Assembly (NCBI RefSeq): GCF_051857475.1 | Contig: NZ_JBPZGZ010000003.1 | Span: 62,001 to 126,000 of the forward strand | DNA from: Pelomonas sp051857475 | GTDB taxonomy: Bacteria; Pseudomonadota; Gammaproteobacteria; Burkholderiales; Burkholderiaceae_C | DNA length: 64,000 bases | Reading direction: 5' to 3' | Shown: one piece after another, positions 50,787-58,495 of the stretch | How positions within the stretch are numbered: the first letter of the stretch is position 1 | Layout: every line of letters begins with the position of its first letter | Translations under genes and position numbers: made by a program | The notes under the pieces: generated by a model | The model's input: only the letters and a program-made list of their open reading frames with translations | Told to the model about the DNA's origin: nothing | The model's database searches: none

Positions 50787-53177
50787 ATGGTGACTCCCCC
50801 CCCGCCACAAGATGAAGACCGCCGCCTGGCCCGACTGGCCGCGCTGGCCGTCATGGATACCGAGCCCGAGCCGCTGTTCGACCACCTGACCGCCCTGGCC
50901 GCGCAGATCTGCGGCACGCCGGTGGCCCTGCTGGGCCTGCTGGACGAGAGGCGCCAGTGGTTCAAGGCGGCCGTCGGTTTCGGCCGCAGCGAGACGCCGC
51001 GGGCTCTGACCTTCTGCGCCCACACCCTGCTGGCCGATGGCTTGTTCGAGGTGCGCGACGCGCGCCTGGACGAGCGCTTCGTCGACCACCCTGACGTGCT
51101 GGCCAGCCCGCCGCTGCGTTTCTATGCCGGCGTGCCCATCCGCCTGGACGATGGCAGCCACCCGGGCACGCTGTGCGTCGTCGACTTCAAGCCGCGCGAA
51201 TTGAGCGACGCCCAGCGCGAGGCCCTGACCCGCCTGGCCGACGCAGCCGCCGAGGCGCTGATGATGCGCGAGCGCGCCCTGGGGCTGGCCGGCGCTGGGG
51301 ACGCTGAGCAGCCCTTTCGCGTGCTGGCGGAGACGACGCCACTGGGCATCTTCCGCACCGATGCGGTGGGTCACTTCATCTTCACCAACGCCAACTGGCA
51401 GCGCATCTGCGGCCTGTCGGCGCGCGCGGCACTCGGCGAGGGCTGGTCGGCCACCCTGGCCACCGAGGACAGGACCTCGGTGCTGGAGCACTGGCAGCGT
51501 TGCGTCGCCCAGCACCATCCCTTCGAGATGCGCTACCGGCTGCGGCGCGGCGGCAACGGCCAGGGCGTGCGCCAGGTCTGGGCACGCGCCCAGCCGCTGA
51601 CGGCGCCGGACGGCGGGCTGCGCGGCTATGTCGGCATCGTCGAGGACGTGACCGACCGCATCAGCGCCGAGCGTGAACTGCGCGAGAGCAAGGCCCTGCT
51701 GGACCGCACCGGCCGTGTCGCCGGCATCGGTGGCTGGAGCCTGGACCTGCAGACCGAGGCCGTGGTCTGGAGCGACCAGACCTGCCGCATCCACGATCTC
51801 GAGCCCGGCCACGTCCCCACGCTGGACGAGGCGATCGGCTATTACAAGCCCGAGGCGCGCGCCGCCATCCAGGCCGCGGTGCAGCGCGGCATGCAGCATG
51901 GCGATCCCTGGAGCCTGGAGCTGCCGCTGGTGACGGCCAAGGGCCGCGAGATCTGGGTGCTTTCGCAGGGGCAGGTGGACTGGCAGGACGGCGTGCCGGT
52001 GCGGCTGGTGGGCGCCTTCCAGGACGTCACCGAACACCACCGCGCCGCGGTCGAGCTGGAGCACAACCGCCAGCGCCTGCGCGCCCTGTACGAGTCGACG
52101 CCCGCGCTGATGCACTCGGTCGATGCGGCGGGCCGCGTGCTCAGCGTGTCCGACCGCTGGCTGGAGCGCCTGGGCTACAAGCGCCAGCAGGTCATCGGCC
52201 GGGCCATGGACGACTTCATGACGCCGGAGTCGTCGCAGCAGGTGCGCGAGGTCTACCGCCCGGCCATGTGGCGCGATGGCCATGTCAGCGACTGCCCGGT
52301 GCAGCTGATCTGCGCCGATGGCCGGCTGCGCGATGTGCTGGTCTCGGCGGTGGCCGAATACACCGCCGCCGGCCAGCCGCTGCGGGCCCTGGCGCTGGTC
52401 GACGACATCACCGAGGACCTGCAGCGCAGCGCCGAACTGGCCCACGAGCAGCGCATGCGCCGCCAGACCGAACGCCATGTGCAGGAGCTGGACCAGCTGC
52501 TGCACGAGCGCTCCGAGATGCTGGACGTGCTGGCCCATGAGGTGCGCCAGCCGCTGAACAACGCCAGTGCCGCCCTGCAGAGCGCCGCGGCCAGCCTGGC
52601 CGGCCGCGGCGAGCGCCAGGCCCAGGAAAGGCTGACGCGGGCCCAGGCCGTGCTGGGCACGGTGTTGGCCGGCGTCGACAACACCCTGGCCGCGGCCAGC
52701 CTGCTGGCCGGTGGCGGCCGCATCGCCCGCGAGGATGCCGACATCGACACGCTGATCGCCGTGACGATTGCCGACCTGCCGCGCGAGCAGCGCGACCGCG
52801 TCGTCATCCACCGCCACACCGCCACGCGCACGGCGTTGATGGACATGAGCCTGCTGCGCTTGGCCCTGCGCAACCTGCTGTCCAACGCGCTGAAGTACGC
52901 GCCCGGCGTCAGCCCCGTGACCCTGCATGTGATGGACTTCGACGAACCCGCGGTGTTGCAGTTCGAGGTGGCCGATGCCGGCCCGGGCATCCCGCGCGAG
53001 CTGCTGCCGCGGCTCTTCACGCGTGGTGCCCGCGGCACCGGTGGGACCGAGTCGGCCCATGGCCTGGGCCTGTACATCGTGCGCCGCGTGATGGACATGC
53101 ATGGCGGCACCGCCGAGCTGCTGCGCACCGGCCCGCTGGGCACCGTCATGCGGTTGAGCCTGCCACAGGCGGATTGA
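50787..53177 (+). CDS. Soluble GAF-PAS-PAS-PAS histidine kinase
   Basis: A 796-residue soluble sensor kinase. A GAF domain spans about residues 15-165 (ALLGLLDERRQWFKAAVGFG, CAHTLLADGLFEVRDARLDERF). Three PAS/PAC modules follow (about 175-295, 300-420, 425-545). The HisKA motif DVLAHEVRQPLNNASAALQ lies near residue 578. The ATPase has NLLSNALKYAP, DAGPGIP and AHGLGLYIVRRVM. No receiver domain is present, so a separate regulator is required. ATG at 50787 is used; an upstream TTG is possible. The GAF opening (LAALAVMDTEPEPLFDHLTALAAQ) is like that of bacterial light, redox or small-molecule sensors; the signal is unknown. Confidence 0.88.
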   Translation: MVTPPPPQDEDRRLARLAALAVMDTEPEPLFDHLTALAAQICGTPVALLGLLDERRQWFKAAVGFGRSETPRALTFCAHTLLADGLFEVRDARLDERFVDHPDVLASPPLRFYAGVPIRLDDGSHPGTLCVVDFKPRELSDAQREALTRLADAAAEALMMRERALGLAGAGDAEQPFRVLAETTPLGIFRTDAVGHFIFTNANWQRICGLSARAALGEGWSATLATEDRTSVLEHWQRCVAQHHPFEMRYRLRRGGNGQGVRQVWARAQPLTAPDGGLRGYVGIVEDVTDRISAERELRESKALLDRTGRVAGIGGWSLDLQTEAVVWSDQTCRIHDLEPGHVPTLDEAIGYYKPEARAAIQAAVQRGMQHGDPWSLELPLVTAKGREIWVLSQGQVDWQDGVPVRLVGAFQDVTEHHRAAVELEHNRQRLRALYESTPALMHSVDAAGRVLSVSDRWLERLGYKRQQVIGRAMDDFMTPESSQQVREVYRPAMWRDGHVSDCPVQLICADGRLRDVLVSAVAEYTAAGQPLRALALVDDITEDLQRSAELAHEQRMRRQTERHVQELDQLLHERSEMLDVLAHEVRQPLNNASAALQSAAASLAGRGERQAQERLTRAQAVLGTVLAGVDNTLAAASLLAGGGRIAREDADIDTLIAVTIADLPREQRDRVVIHRHTATRTALMDMSLLRLALRNLLSNALKYAPGVSPVTLHVMDFDEPAVLQFEVADAGPGIPRELLPRLFTRGARGTGGTESAHGLGLYIVRRVMDMHGGTAELLRTGPLGTVMRLSLPQAD

Positions 53178-53259
53178 TTGCGCTCACCGGGCCTTGACCG
53201 TGACGACTGACACGACTTTGCCCCCCTACCTTGCTCGAATTCACGCCACGCCATGCTGT

Positions 53260-53281
53260 GGGCCGGCTACGCTGCCGGCCC
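53260..53281 (+). promoter_or_regulatory. Perfect hairpin at the diguanylate cyclase start
   Basis: GGGCCGGC pairs with GCCGGCCC over the loop TACGCT, directly before the ATG at 53283. It would occlude that start in the mRNA, or be coding if translation begins at ATG 53253. It may regulate translation or be chance in GC-rich DNA. Confidence 0.4.
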
Positions 53282-53282
53282 C

Positions 53283-55031
53283 ATGGACCGCGTCAACAGT
53301 TCGCCCGCCGTCGTTGTGAAGAAAGGGCCGCCCAGTCTGCGCAGCCAGCTCAGCCTCGTGCTGGGGGGGCTGGCCCTGGCCATCCTGGCCGCCGTGGGCG
53401 GCTATCTCGGCAGTGTCGCCACCGATGAGTTGTTCGCGGCCCAGCAGTCCGCTGTGCGCGCGACGGCCCAGTCTGCCGCCGAGCTGCTGGCCACCCAGCT
53501 GCGCGACCGCGAGCGCGAGATCGAATTGCTGAGCCTGGCGCCCTATCTCGTCGACGGCCAGCTCGACGCCGCGGTCGTGCGCGAGGCCCTGGACCGCCGC
53601 CAGGCCCTGCACGATGAATTCGCCTGGATGGGTGTGGCCGCGCCGGATGGCACGGTGCTGCAAGCCACCGGCGGCATGCTGACCGGCCGCTCGGTGGCCC
53701 AGCGCGATTGGTTCATCGCGGGCCGCGAGCGCGTCTACGTTGGCGACGTGCACGAGGCCAAGCTGCTGGCCACCATGCTGCCGGCCCAGCCCAATGGCGA
53801 ACCCACGCGTTTCATCGATTTCGCCGCCCCCATCCGCGACGCGGACGGCCGGCTGCGCGGCGTCGTCGGCGCCCACGCGCACTGGCGCTGGATCACCGGC
53901 ATCGTGGACGGTACGGCCCGGCGGCTGCAGCCCGGCAGCGGCATCGACGCCCTCATCCTGGACCGCCAGGGCCGCATCCTCTATCCCGAGGCCCTGAAGG
54001 TGGCCCAGGCGGCCGGCGAGCCGGTGCTGCCCAAGGCCCTGGCCAACGGCCGCTTCGAAGGCGCGCTGCGCTTCGGCGACGGCAAGGACTATCTGACCAG
54101 CGAGGCGCCGCTGCAGGCGCGCACCAATGCCGAACTGGGCTGGCGCATCATCGCCCGCCAGCCGCTGGACCAGGCCATGCGCCCGGTGCAGGACCTGCGC
54201 CGCGAGCTGGTGCTGCTGGGCCTCATGGTGGCCGCCGCGCTGACGCTGTCGGCCCTGCTGCTGGCACGCCGTGTCAGCCGGCCCGTGGAACAGCTGGCCG
54301 GCATCGCCCAGCGCGTGGAAGCCGAGCGCCGCATCCCCGAGTTCCCGGCCAAGCCCGCCGCCCGTGAGCTGGCCCAGCTCAGCGATGCCATGCAGTCCAT
54401 GGCGCGCTCCCTGCTCGACACCGAACAGCAGCTGCAAAAGACCAATGCGACGCTGGAAGCCCAGGTGCAGCAGCGCACCGCCGAACTGCAGGCCGCCAAC
54501 GCGGCCCTGGAGCACTTGGCCACGCGCGACCCGTTGACCGGTCTGCACAACCGCCGCAGCCTGGACGCCCGCCTCGCCGAGGCCCAGGCTCTGGACCGCC
54601 GCTACGGCGCCAGCAATGGCCGCGTGCACGGCCTGCTGCTGGTGGACATCGACCATTTCAAGCGCGTCAACGACACCTATGGCCACCCGGCCGGCGACGC
54701 GGTACTGCGCCTGGTGGCCCAGATGCTGCAGAACGCGGTGCGCGTGACCGACGTCGCGGCGCGTTTCGGCGGTGAGGAATTCGCCGTGCTGCTGCCCGAG
54801 CTGGCCGGACCGCTGGAGGCCGTCATGGCGGCGGAGAAGATCCGCTCCGCCGTCGAGGCGGCCAACTTCCCGGAGGTCGGCAAGCTGACCATCAGCGTCG
54901 GCGTCAGCCTGGCCTCGCCGGACGATGCCGATGTGAGGCCGCTGATCGACCGCGCCGACGCGGCCCTGTATGAGGCCAAGCGCGGCGGCCGCAATGCGGT
55001 GGTGCTGAAGACGGCCGAAGCGACCGTCTGA
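53283..55031 (+). CDS. Membrane diguanylate cyclase (Cache-HAMP-GGEEF)
   Basis: A 582-residue diguanylate cyclase. TM1 is near residues 22-44; a periplasmic dCache-like sensing domain spans about 45-310 (RDWFIAGRERVYVGDVHEAKL); TM2 is LVLLGLMVAAALTLSALLLA; a HAMP domain and a coiled coil (LLDTEQQLQKTNATLEAQVQQRTAELQAANAALEHLA) lead to the GGDEF domain. The catalytic motif is GGEEF, with an intact I-site RVTD five residues upstream, so feedback inhibition is likely. ATG at 53283 is used; ATG at 53253 would add ten residues. A hairpin overlaps this start region. Confidence 0.9.
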   Translation: MDRVNSSPAVVVKKGPPSLRSQLSLVLGGLALAILAAVGGYLGSVATDELFAAQQSAVRATAQSAAELLATQLRDREREIELLSLAPYLVDGQLDAAVVREALDRRQALHDEFAWMGVAAPDGTVLQATGGMLTGRSVAQRDWFIAGRERVYVGDVHEAKLLATMLPAQPNGEPTRFIDFAAPIRDADGRLRGVVGAHAHWRWITGIVDGTARRLQPGSGIDALILDRQGRILYPEALKVAQAAGEPVLPKALANGRFEGALRFGDGKDYLTSEAPLQARTNAELGWRIIARQPLDQAMRPVQDLRRELVLLGLMVAAALTLSALLLARRVSRPVEQLAGIAQRVEAERRIPEFPAKPAARELAQLSDAMQSMARSLLDTEQQLQKTNATLEAQVQQRTAELQAANAALEHLATRDPLTGLHNRRSLDARLAEAQALDRRYGASNGRVHGLLLVDIDHFKRVNDTYGHPAGDAVLRLVAQMLQNAVRVTDVAARFGGEEFAVLLPELAGPLEAVMAAEKIRSAVEAANFPEVGKLTISVGVSLASPDDADVRPLIDRADAALYEAKRGGRNAVVLKTAEATV

Positions 55032-55112
55032 AGAGGGTCTGGAAGCCGCCCGACAGGCCGCATCAAGAATTCCCCGCATCCTGGCGGGGAGGGTGGTTCT
55101 AGGCTTGCACCC

Positions 55113-55439
55113 ATGTCGGCCACCTTTCCCTCCTGCAGCAGTATTTCGTGGGGCAGCCTGCCCATGGAGGTCAGCATCTACACGGCCGCGGAGCTGCGCT
55201 CGCAGTGGCTGGCCGCGCTGGAACACGAGGCTGGCGAGGGCGCGGCCATCGAACTGGATGGGTCGGCCGTCGAGCAGTTCGATGCCGCGGGTGCCCAGAG
55301 CCTGCTCGCCCTGGCCCATGCGCTGAGCGCTCGCGGCCAACGCCTGCGGGTGACCCGGGCCAGCGATGCTCTCGTCCATGCCTGCCGGGCCCTGGGCCTG
55401 GGTGACATGATCGCGTCCACCGTCCGCGAGCCGGGCTGA
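55113..55439 (+). CDS. STAS-domain protein
   Basis: A 108-residue STAS (sulfate transporter/anti-sigma antagonist) protein. AIELDGSAVEQFDAAGAQSLLALAHALSARGQRLRVTRAS is the core, with Asp-Ala (FDAAG) where anti-sigma antagonists carry Asp-Ser/Thr, so the usual phosphorylatable residue is not present. Such chemotaxis-associated or MlaB-type STAS proteins act as scaffolds. It lies 13 bases upstream of a CheR-like gene, which suggests a small chemosensory or switch module. Confidence 0.77.
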   Translation: MSATFPSCSSISWGSLPMEVSIYTAAELRSQWLAALEHEAGEGAAIELDGSAVEQFDAAGAQSLLALAHALSARGQRLRVTRASDALVHACRALGLGDMIASTVREPG

Positions 55440-55452
55440 GGGTCGTCTATCG

Positions 55453-56259
55453 ATGACCTGGCCGGTTTTGCAGCAATCCGCCTATGAGCAGCTGGCGGCT
55501 CTGATGGAGGCGTCTCTGGGGCTGAGCCTGTCGATGGCCAGGAAGGCCGGCGTGGCGCTGCGCCTGGCGCCGCGCCTGCAGCGCCTCGGTCTGGACAGCT
55601 ACGAGGCCTATGTCGCCTTCATCGGCAGCGCGGATGGCGCCACCGAGTTCCAGATTGCCCTGGACCTGCTGACGACGCTGGAAAGCCACTTCTTTCGCGA
55701 GCCCCAGCATTTCGACCTGCTGGAGTCCGAGCTGAGCCGGCTGCGCCCGCAGCGCCTGCGCCTGTGGAGCGCGGCCACGGCCTTCGGCGACGAGGCCTAC
55801 AGCCTCGCCATGCTGCTGTCGGACCTGCAGCAGGCCGGACGCATCGGCGCGGACTGGTCGGTGCTGGGCAGCGATGTCAGCGAGAGGGCGCTGCGCGGCG
55901 CCGTCGAGGCGCTGTACTCGGAAGACAGGCTGCGCCATGTGACGCCCGAGCGCATGCGGCGTTACGGCCTGCGCGCCAGTGCGGGCTCGGTGGGGCTGGT
56001 GCAGATGCAGGCGGCACTGCGTGAGCGGGTCGAGTTCCTGCGCCTGGACCTGCGTCGACCGGTCGACGAACTCGGGCCTTTCGACGCCATCCTGCTGCGC
56101 CATGTGCTGCCGTACTTCGATGCACGCACGGCCCAGGCCCTGGTCGAGCGGTTGCTGGAGCGGCTGCGCCCGGGCGGGCTGTTCTTCACCGGGGCCAGCG
56201 AGGCCTTCGGACATTTGAGCCTGGAGCCGCTGGCACCAGGCGCGTTCAGGAGAAAGTAG
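55453..56259 (+). CDS. CheR-type methyltransferase
   Basis: A 268-residue SAM-dependent protein methyltransferase. The N-terminal helical domain (about 5-75) has YEQLAALMEASLGLSLSMARKAGVALRLAPRLQRLGLDSYEAY. The motif TTLESHFFREPQHFDLLE matches the CheR motif TTNxTxFFR. The SAM loop appears as LWSAATAFGDEAYSLAMLL, where CheR normally reads SAGEEPYS, and GSDVSERAL is typical. FDAILLRHVLPYF matches the CheR NVLIYF motif. CheR methylates glutamates of chemoreceptors. The divergent loop could mean another substrate, perhaps with the upstream STAS protein. Confidence 0.83.
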   Translation: MTWPVLQQSAYEQLAALMEASLGLSLSMARKAGVALRLAPRLQRLGLDSYEAYVAFIGSADGATEFQIALDLLTTLESHFFREPQHFDLLESELSRLRPQRLRLWSAATAFGDEAYSLAMLLSDLQQAGRIGADWSVLGSDVSERALRGAVEALYSEDRLRHVTPERMRRYGLRASAGSVGLVQMQAALRERVEFLRLDLRRPVDELGPFDAILLRHVLPYFDARTAQALVERLLERLRPGGLFFTGASEAFGHLSLEPLAPGAFRRK

Positions 56260-56427
56260 GGCCTGCTAACGCTACGGCAATGGGCCTTCCCGAAGGGTTG
56301 TGGCCAGAAAGGCCGCATGCTGTGTTGCAAATCCTCGCTGGGTCGACACCCAGCTTGCGGTTTGCGGTCGGGCCTGCGGCCTTTCTGGCCACAACGCGAC
56401 CCACTGCCGTGGCGTTAACAGGCCCTA
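56257..56427. repeat. Long imperfect inverted repeat bearing the stops of two convergent genes
   Basis: The arms (about 56257-56318 and 56367-56427) pair over some 50 positions. TAGGGCCTG at the left end matches CAGGCCCTA at the right end. TTGTGGCCAGAAAGGCCGCA on the left is an exact inverted match to TGCGGCCTTTCTGGCCACAA on the right. TAG in the left arm is the CheR-like stop; TAG on the other strand of the right arm is the response regulator stop. The loop itself holds GCTGGGT paired with ACCCAGC. Confidence 0.9.
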
Positions 56428-57117
56428 GATCAGCTGCAGGGGCGCGCGGAAGACATAGCCAACGCGCGATTTGCTTTGCAGCGGCACCAGCGTCGGCGTG
56501 GCGCGTTCGATGCGACGGCGCAGGCGGTAGATGGTGGCCGACAGGCCGTCATCGGCTTCGCCGTCGGGTACTTCGCGGCCGAGCTTGTTCAGCAGCGCCT
56601 CGCGCGTGACCGGCTCGCCATTGGCCTGGGCAAAGCATTCCAGCAGTTGGCGGTCGGCCTCGCTGAGCTGGATGCGGGTGCCGTCGGGCACCACGAGTTC
56701 GCCGCTGGCGCGGTCCAGCTTCCAGACCGCATCGGCGGCCGAGGGCTTGGCGACGCGGCGCTGCACGGCGGCAATCGCCAGCGACACCTGCTCGAACTGC
56801 ACCGGCTTGACGAGATACATGTCGGCACCGGCCGTGATGACCTCGCGGAAGACCTCGGGGCCTAGGCGGCCCGACACGACGACCACGCCCGCATCGGTGC
56901 GGCGGCGCAGGATCTTGATCAGCTCCACACCATTCACGCCGGGCAGCATCAGGTCGACGAGATAGAAGTCGAAGGAGAAGGCTTCAGGCGAGGCCAGCAG
57001 CGCATTGCTGTCGTCGAAGCGGCTGACCGCGATGCCCTGCTGCTCCTGCAGATACTGGGTCAGGAACTCGGAGTACTCAGCGTCGTCGTCGATGAGGGCG
57101 AGGGTCTTGGGTTGCAT
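56425..57117 (-). CDS. OmpR-like response regulator
   Basis: A 230-residue two-component regulator. The receiver (about 5-120) has LALIDDDAEYSEFL, phospho-Asp in FYLVDLMLPGVNG, and Lys in VKPVQFEQ. The C-terminal domain (about 140-230) is a winged-helix type with LSEADRQLLECFAQANGEPVTREALLNKLGREVPDGEADDGLSATIYRLRRRIERATP and ends in KSRVGYVFRAP. ATG at 57117 is used; a GTG five codons earlier is less likely. The divergent gene at 57290 shares its upstream region, which holds two GTGATAAAT copies 30 bases apart. No sensor kinase lies adjacent. Confidence 0.87.
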   Translation of the reverse strand: MQPKTLALIDDDAEYSEFLTQYLQEQQGIAVSRFDDSNALLASPEAFSFDFYLVDLMLPGVNGVELIKILRRRTDAGVVVVSGRLGPEVFREVITAGADMYLVKPVQFEQVSLAIAAVQRRVAKPSAADAVWKLDRASGELVVPDGTRIQLSEADRQLLECFAQANGEPVTREALLNKLGREVPDGEADDGLSATIYRLRRRIERATPTLVPLQSKSRVGYVFRAPLQLI

Positions 57118-57217
57118 GGCGGCAGGGGACACGGGAGCAACCGCGGAGTTTGCCGCATGACTGAGCCGTCAGGTCGCCTCCAAATGCACTCATTGCGTGG
57201 TTTGCTGCACGCTTTGG

Positions 57218-57256
57218 GTGATAAATGACTGACACTAGGCGAGCGCTGTGATAAAT
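57218..57256. promoter_or_regulatory. Direct repeats in the divergent promoter of the response regulator
   Basis: GTGATAAAT occurs at 57218-57226 and 57248-57256, 30 bases (about three helical turns) apart, between the OmpR-like regulator and the small gene at 57290. Their A/T content stands out from the surrounding sequence. They are candidate binding sites for the adjacent regulator. Confidence 0.4.
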
Positions 57257-57289
57257 CAAGCTGCCAGCGAGCGGCACGAGGAGACTGCG

Positions 57290-57643
57290 ATGGCCGATGA
57301 CGTGCAAGACGAGGGCCCCGACGAGCTGGCCTGGCTGCTGCCGGGTCACCGCGGAGCGCCGGCCCAGGCGCTCCGCCGCATCCAGGCCTTGTGTGGGGCT
57401 TGGCGTGATCTCTATGCCGCGATGTTCCTGGTGCTCGCGAGCCACCAGGAGCTGCCGCGCGACATGCTGGCCGCAGCCATCAAGCAGTTTCGCGGCGACC
57501 TGGACGCCTATACCCGCGATGATGTTGTCAGCTTGCTGACAGCCATCTGGAACGGCGGCAAGAGCGGTTTCGACGCGGTGTTGCGCACACGCGCCAATTC
57601 GCCCAAGAAAGGCGGCGGCGCCTTCTCATGGGTGAAGGAGTGA
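57290..57643 (+). CDS. Hypothetical protein (117 aa)
   Basis: A 117-residue, mostly alpha-helical soluble protein I do not recognise (LAWLLPGHRGAPAQALRRIQALCGAWRDLYAAMFLVLASHQELP ... LTAIWNGGKSGFDAVLRTRANSPKKGGG). GGAG seven bases before the ATG gives good translation support. It is divergent from the OmpR-like regulator and may be its target. Its stop is followed immediately by repeat copy D, as at the ends of other genes here. Confidence 0.6.
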   Translation: MADDVQDEGPDELAWLLPGHRGAPAQALRRIQALCGAWRDLYAAMFLVLASHQELPRDMLAAAIKQFRGDLDAYTRDDVVSLLTAIWNGGKSGFDAVLRTRANSPKKGGGAFSWVKE

Positions 57644-57785
57644 GCCCCTCGTCTGGGCTCGCTCCCGCTGAACGCGGGCGAGCCCAGCCGGTCCCCCGAG
57701 GGGACGGCGATGCTTGCCGGATTGACCGGCAAGCACATCGCCCAAGGCGGGCCGGCTAGGGAGCGGCCCGGCGCTCGGCCCGCAA
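57644..57785 (+). repeat. Structured intergenic repeat, copy D
   Basis: It begins GCCCCTCG directly after the stop of the 57290 gene and ends CGGCCCGCAA just before the stop of the DUF1415 gene. The spacer forms a strong hairpin: CTGGGCTCGC pairs with GCGAGCCCAG around a CCCGC-TGAAC-GCGGG core. The central hairpin has arms CTTGCCGG and CCGGCAAG with loop ATTGA. With copy E it flanks DUF1415 in inverted orientation. Confidence 0.88.
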
Positions 57786-57792
57786 CGCTGAA

Positions 57793-58335
57793 TCAGCCCT
57801 TGAGGCCGAGTCGGCGCCAGCCCTCATGCCCCAGCTTGTCCAGCGTCTCGAGGTTGTTCTCGTAGATGGAGGCGGTGTCGGGCATGGACTCGACGGCGCG
57901 CTCGATGCTGTCCTCGCGCAGGATGTGCAGCGTGGGATAGGGCGAACGGTTGCTGTAGTTGGCGATGTCGTCGGGCTCGCTGCCGTCGAACTGGTAGCCG
58001 GGATGGAAGTCGGCGATCTGCAGGATGCCGTCGAGCTTGAGTTCTTCCACCAGCCCGTCCGCGGCGTCCAGGAAGTCGTTGAAGTCCAGGAAGTCGGTCA
58101 GCACGTTCGGGTGGATGACCAGGGTCGTGTCGATCTCTTCCGGGTCGGTGCGGTTCAGGGCCAGCAGCTCACGGGCCAGGTCCTTCAGCAGGGCCTCGGG
58201 TTCGGTGGCTTCGCTGACGACATAGCGGATGCGGTCGTTGACGTGGACGGCCTTGGCGAAAGGGCAGAGGTTGAGGCCGATGACGGCCTTGACGACCCAG
58301 TCGCGGGTGTCCTGGATGATTTGTTCTTGGCTCAT
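57793..58335 (-). CDS. DUF1415 protein
   Basis: A 180-residue protein of the DUF1415 family: DTRDWVVKAVIGLNLCPFAKAVHVNDRIRYVVS near the N-terminus, DTTLVIHPNVLTDFLDFNDFLDAAD in the middle, and FHPGYQFDGSEPDDIANYSNRSPYPTLHILRE near the end. The conserved NLCPFAK motif has a cysteine that could be functional. The family is common in proteobacteria and has no established role. AGGA lies eight bases before the ATG. The gene is flanked on both sides by the structured repeat. Confidence 0.88.
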   Translation of the reverse strand: MSQEQIIQDTRDWVVKAVIGLNLCPFAKAVHVNDRIRYVVSEATEPEALLKDLARELLALNRTDPEEIDTTLVIHPNVLTDFLDFNDFLDAADGLVEELKLDGILQIADFHPGYQFDGSEPDDIANYSNRSPYPTLHILREDSIERAVESMPDTASIYENNLETLDKLGHEGWRRLGLKG

Positions 58336-58356
58336 TTCATTTGTCCTTCGGCTTTA

Positions 58357-58495
58357 TGCGGGCCGAGCGCCGGGCCGCTCCCTAGCCGGCCCGCTCTGGC
58401 GATGCGCTCGCGGTTCAATACCGCGAGCATCGCCGTCCCCTCGGGGGACCGACCAGACGAGCCCGCGTTCAGCGGGGCTCGGCTGGGCGAGGGGC
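58357..58495 (-). repeat. Structured intergenic repeat, copy E (overlaps a coding end)
   Basis: Read on the minus strand it begins GCCCCTCG within the last codons of the M20 amidohydrolase gene and ends GCGGGCC-side near the DUF1415 start. The central hairpin arms here are CTCGCGGT and ACCGCGAG with loop ATTGA. These differ from copy D at several positions on both arms but still pair, so the pairing is conserved rather than the sequence. Confidence 0.86.

Noticed and set aside
50749..53102. A long minus-strand open frame that would extend the ECF sigma gene far upstream
   Set aside because: The plus-strand frame encodes a clear GAF/PAS/HisKA/HATPase kinase, while the sigma factor proper starts at the Met at 50747. 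The extension lacks any domain.
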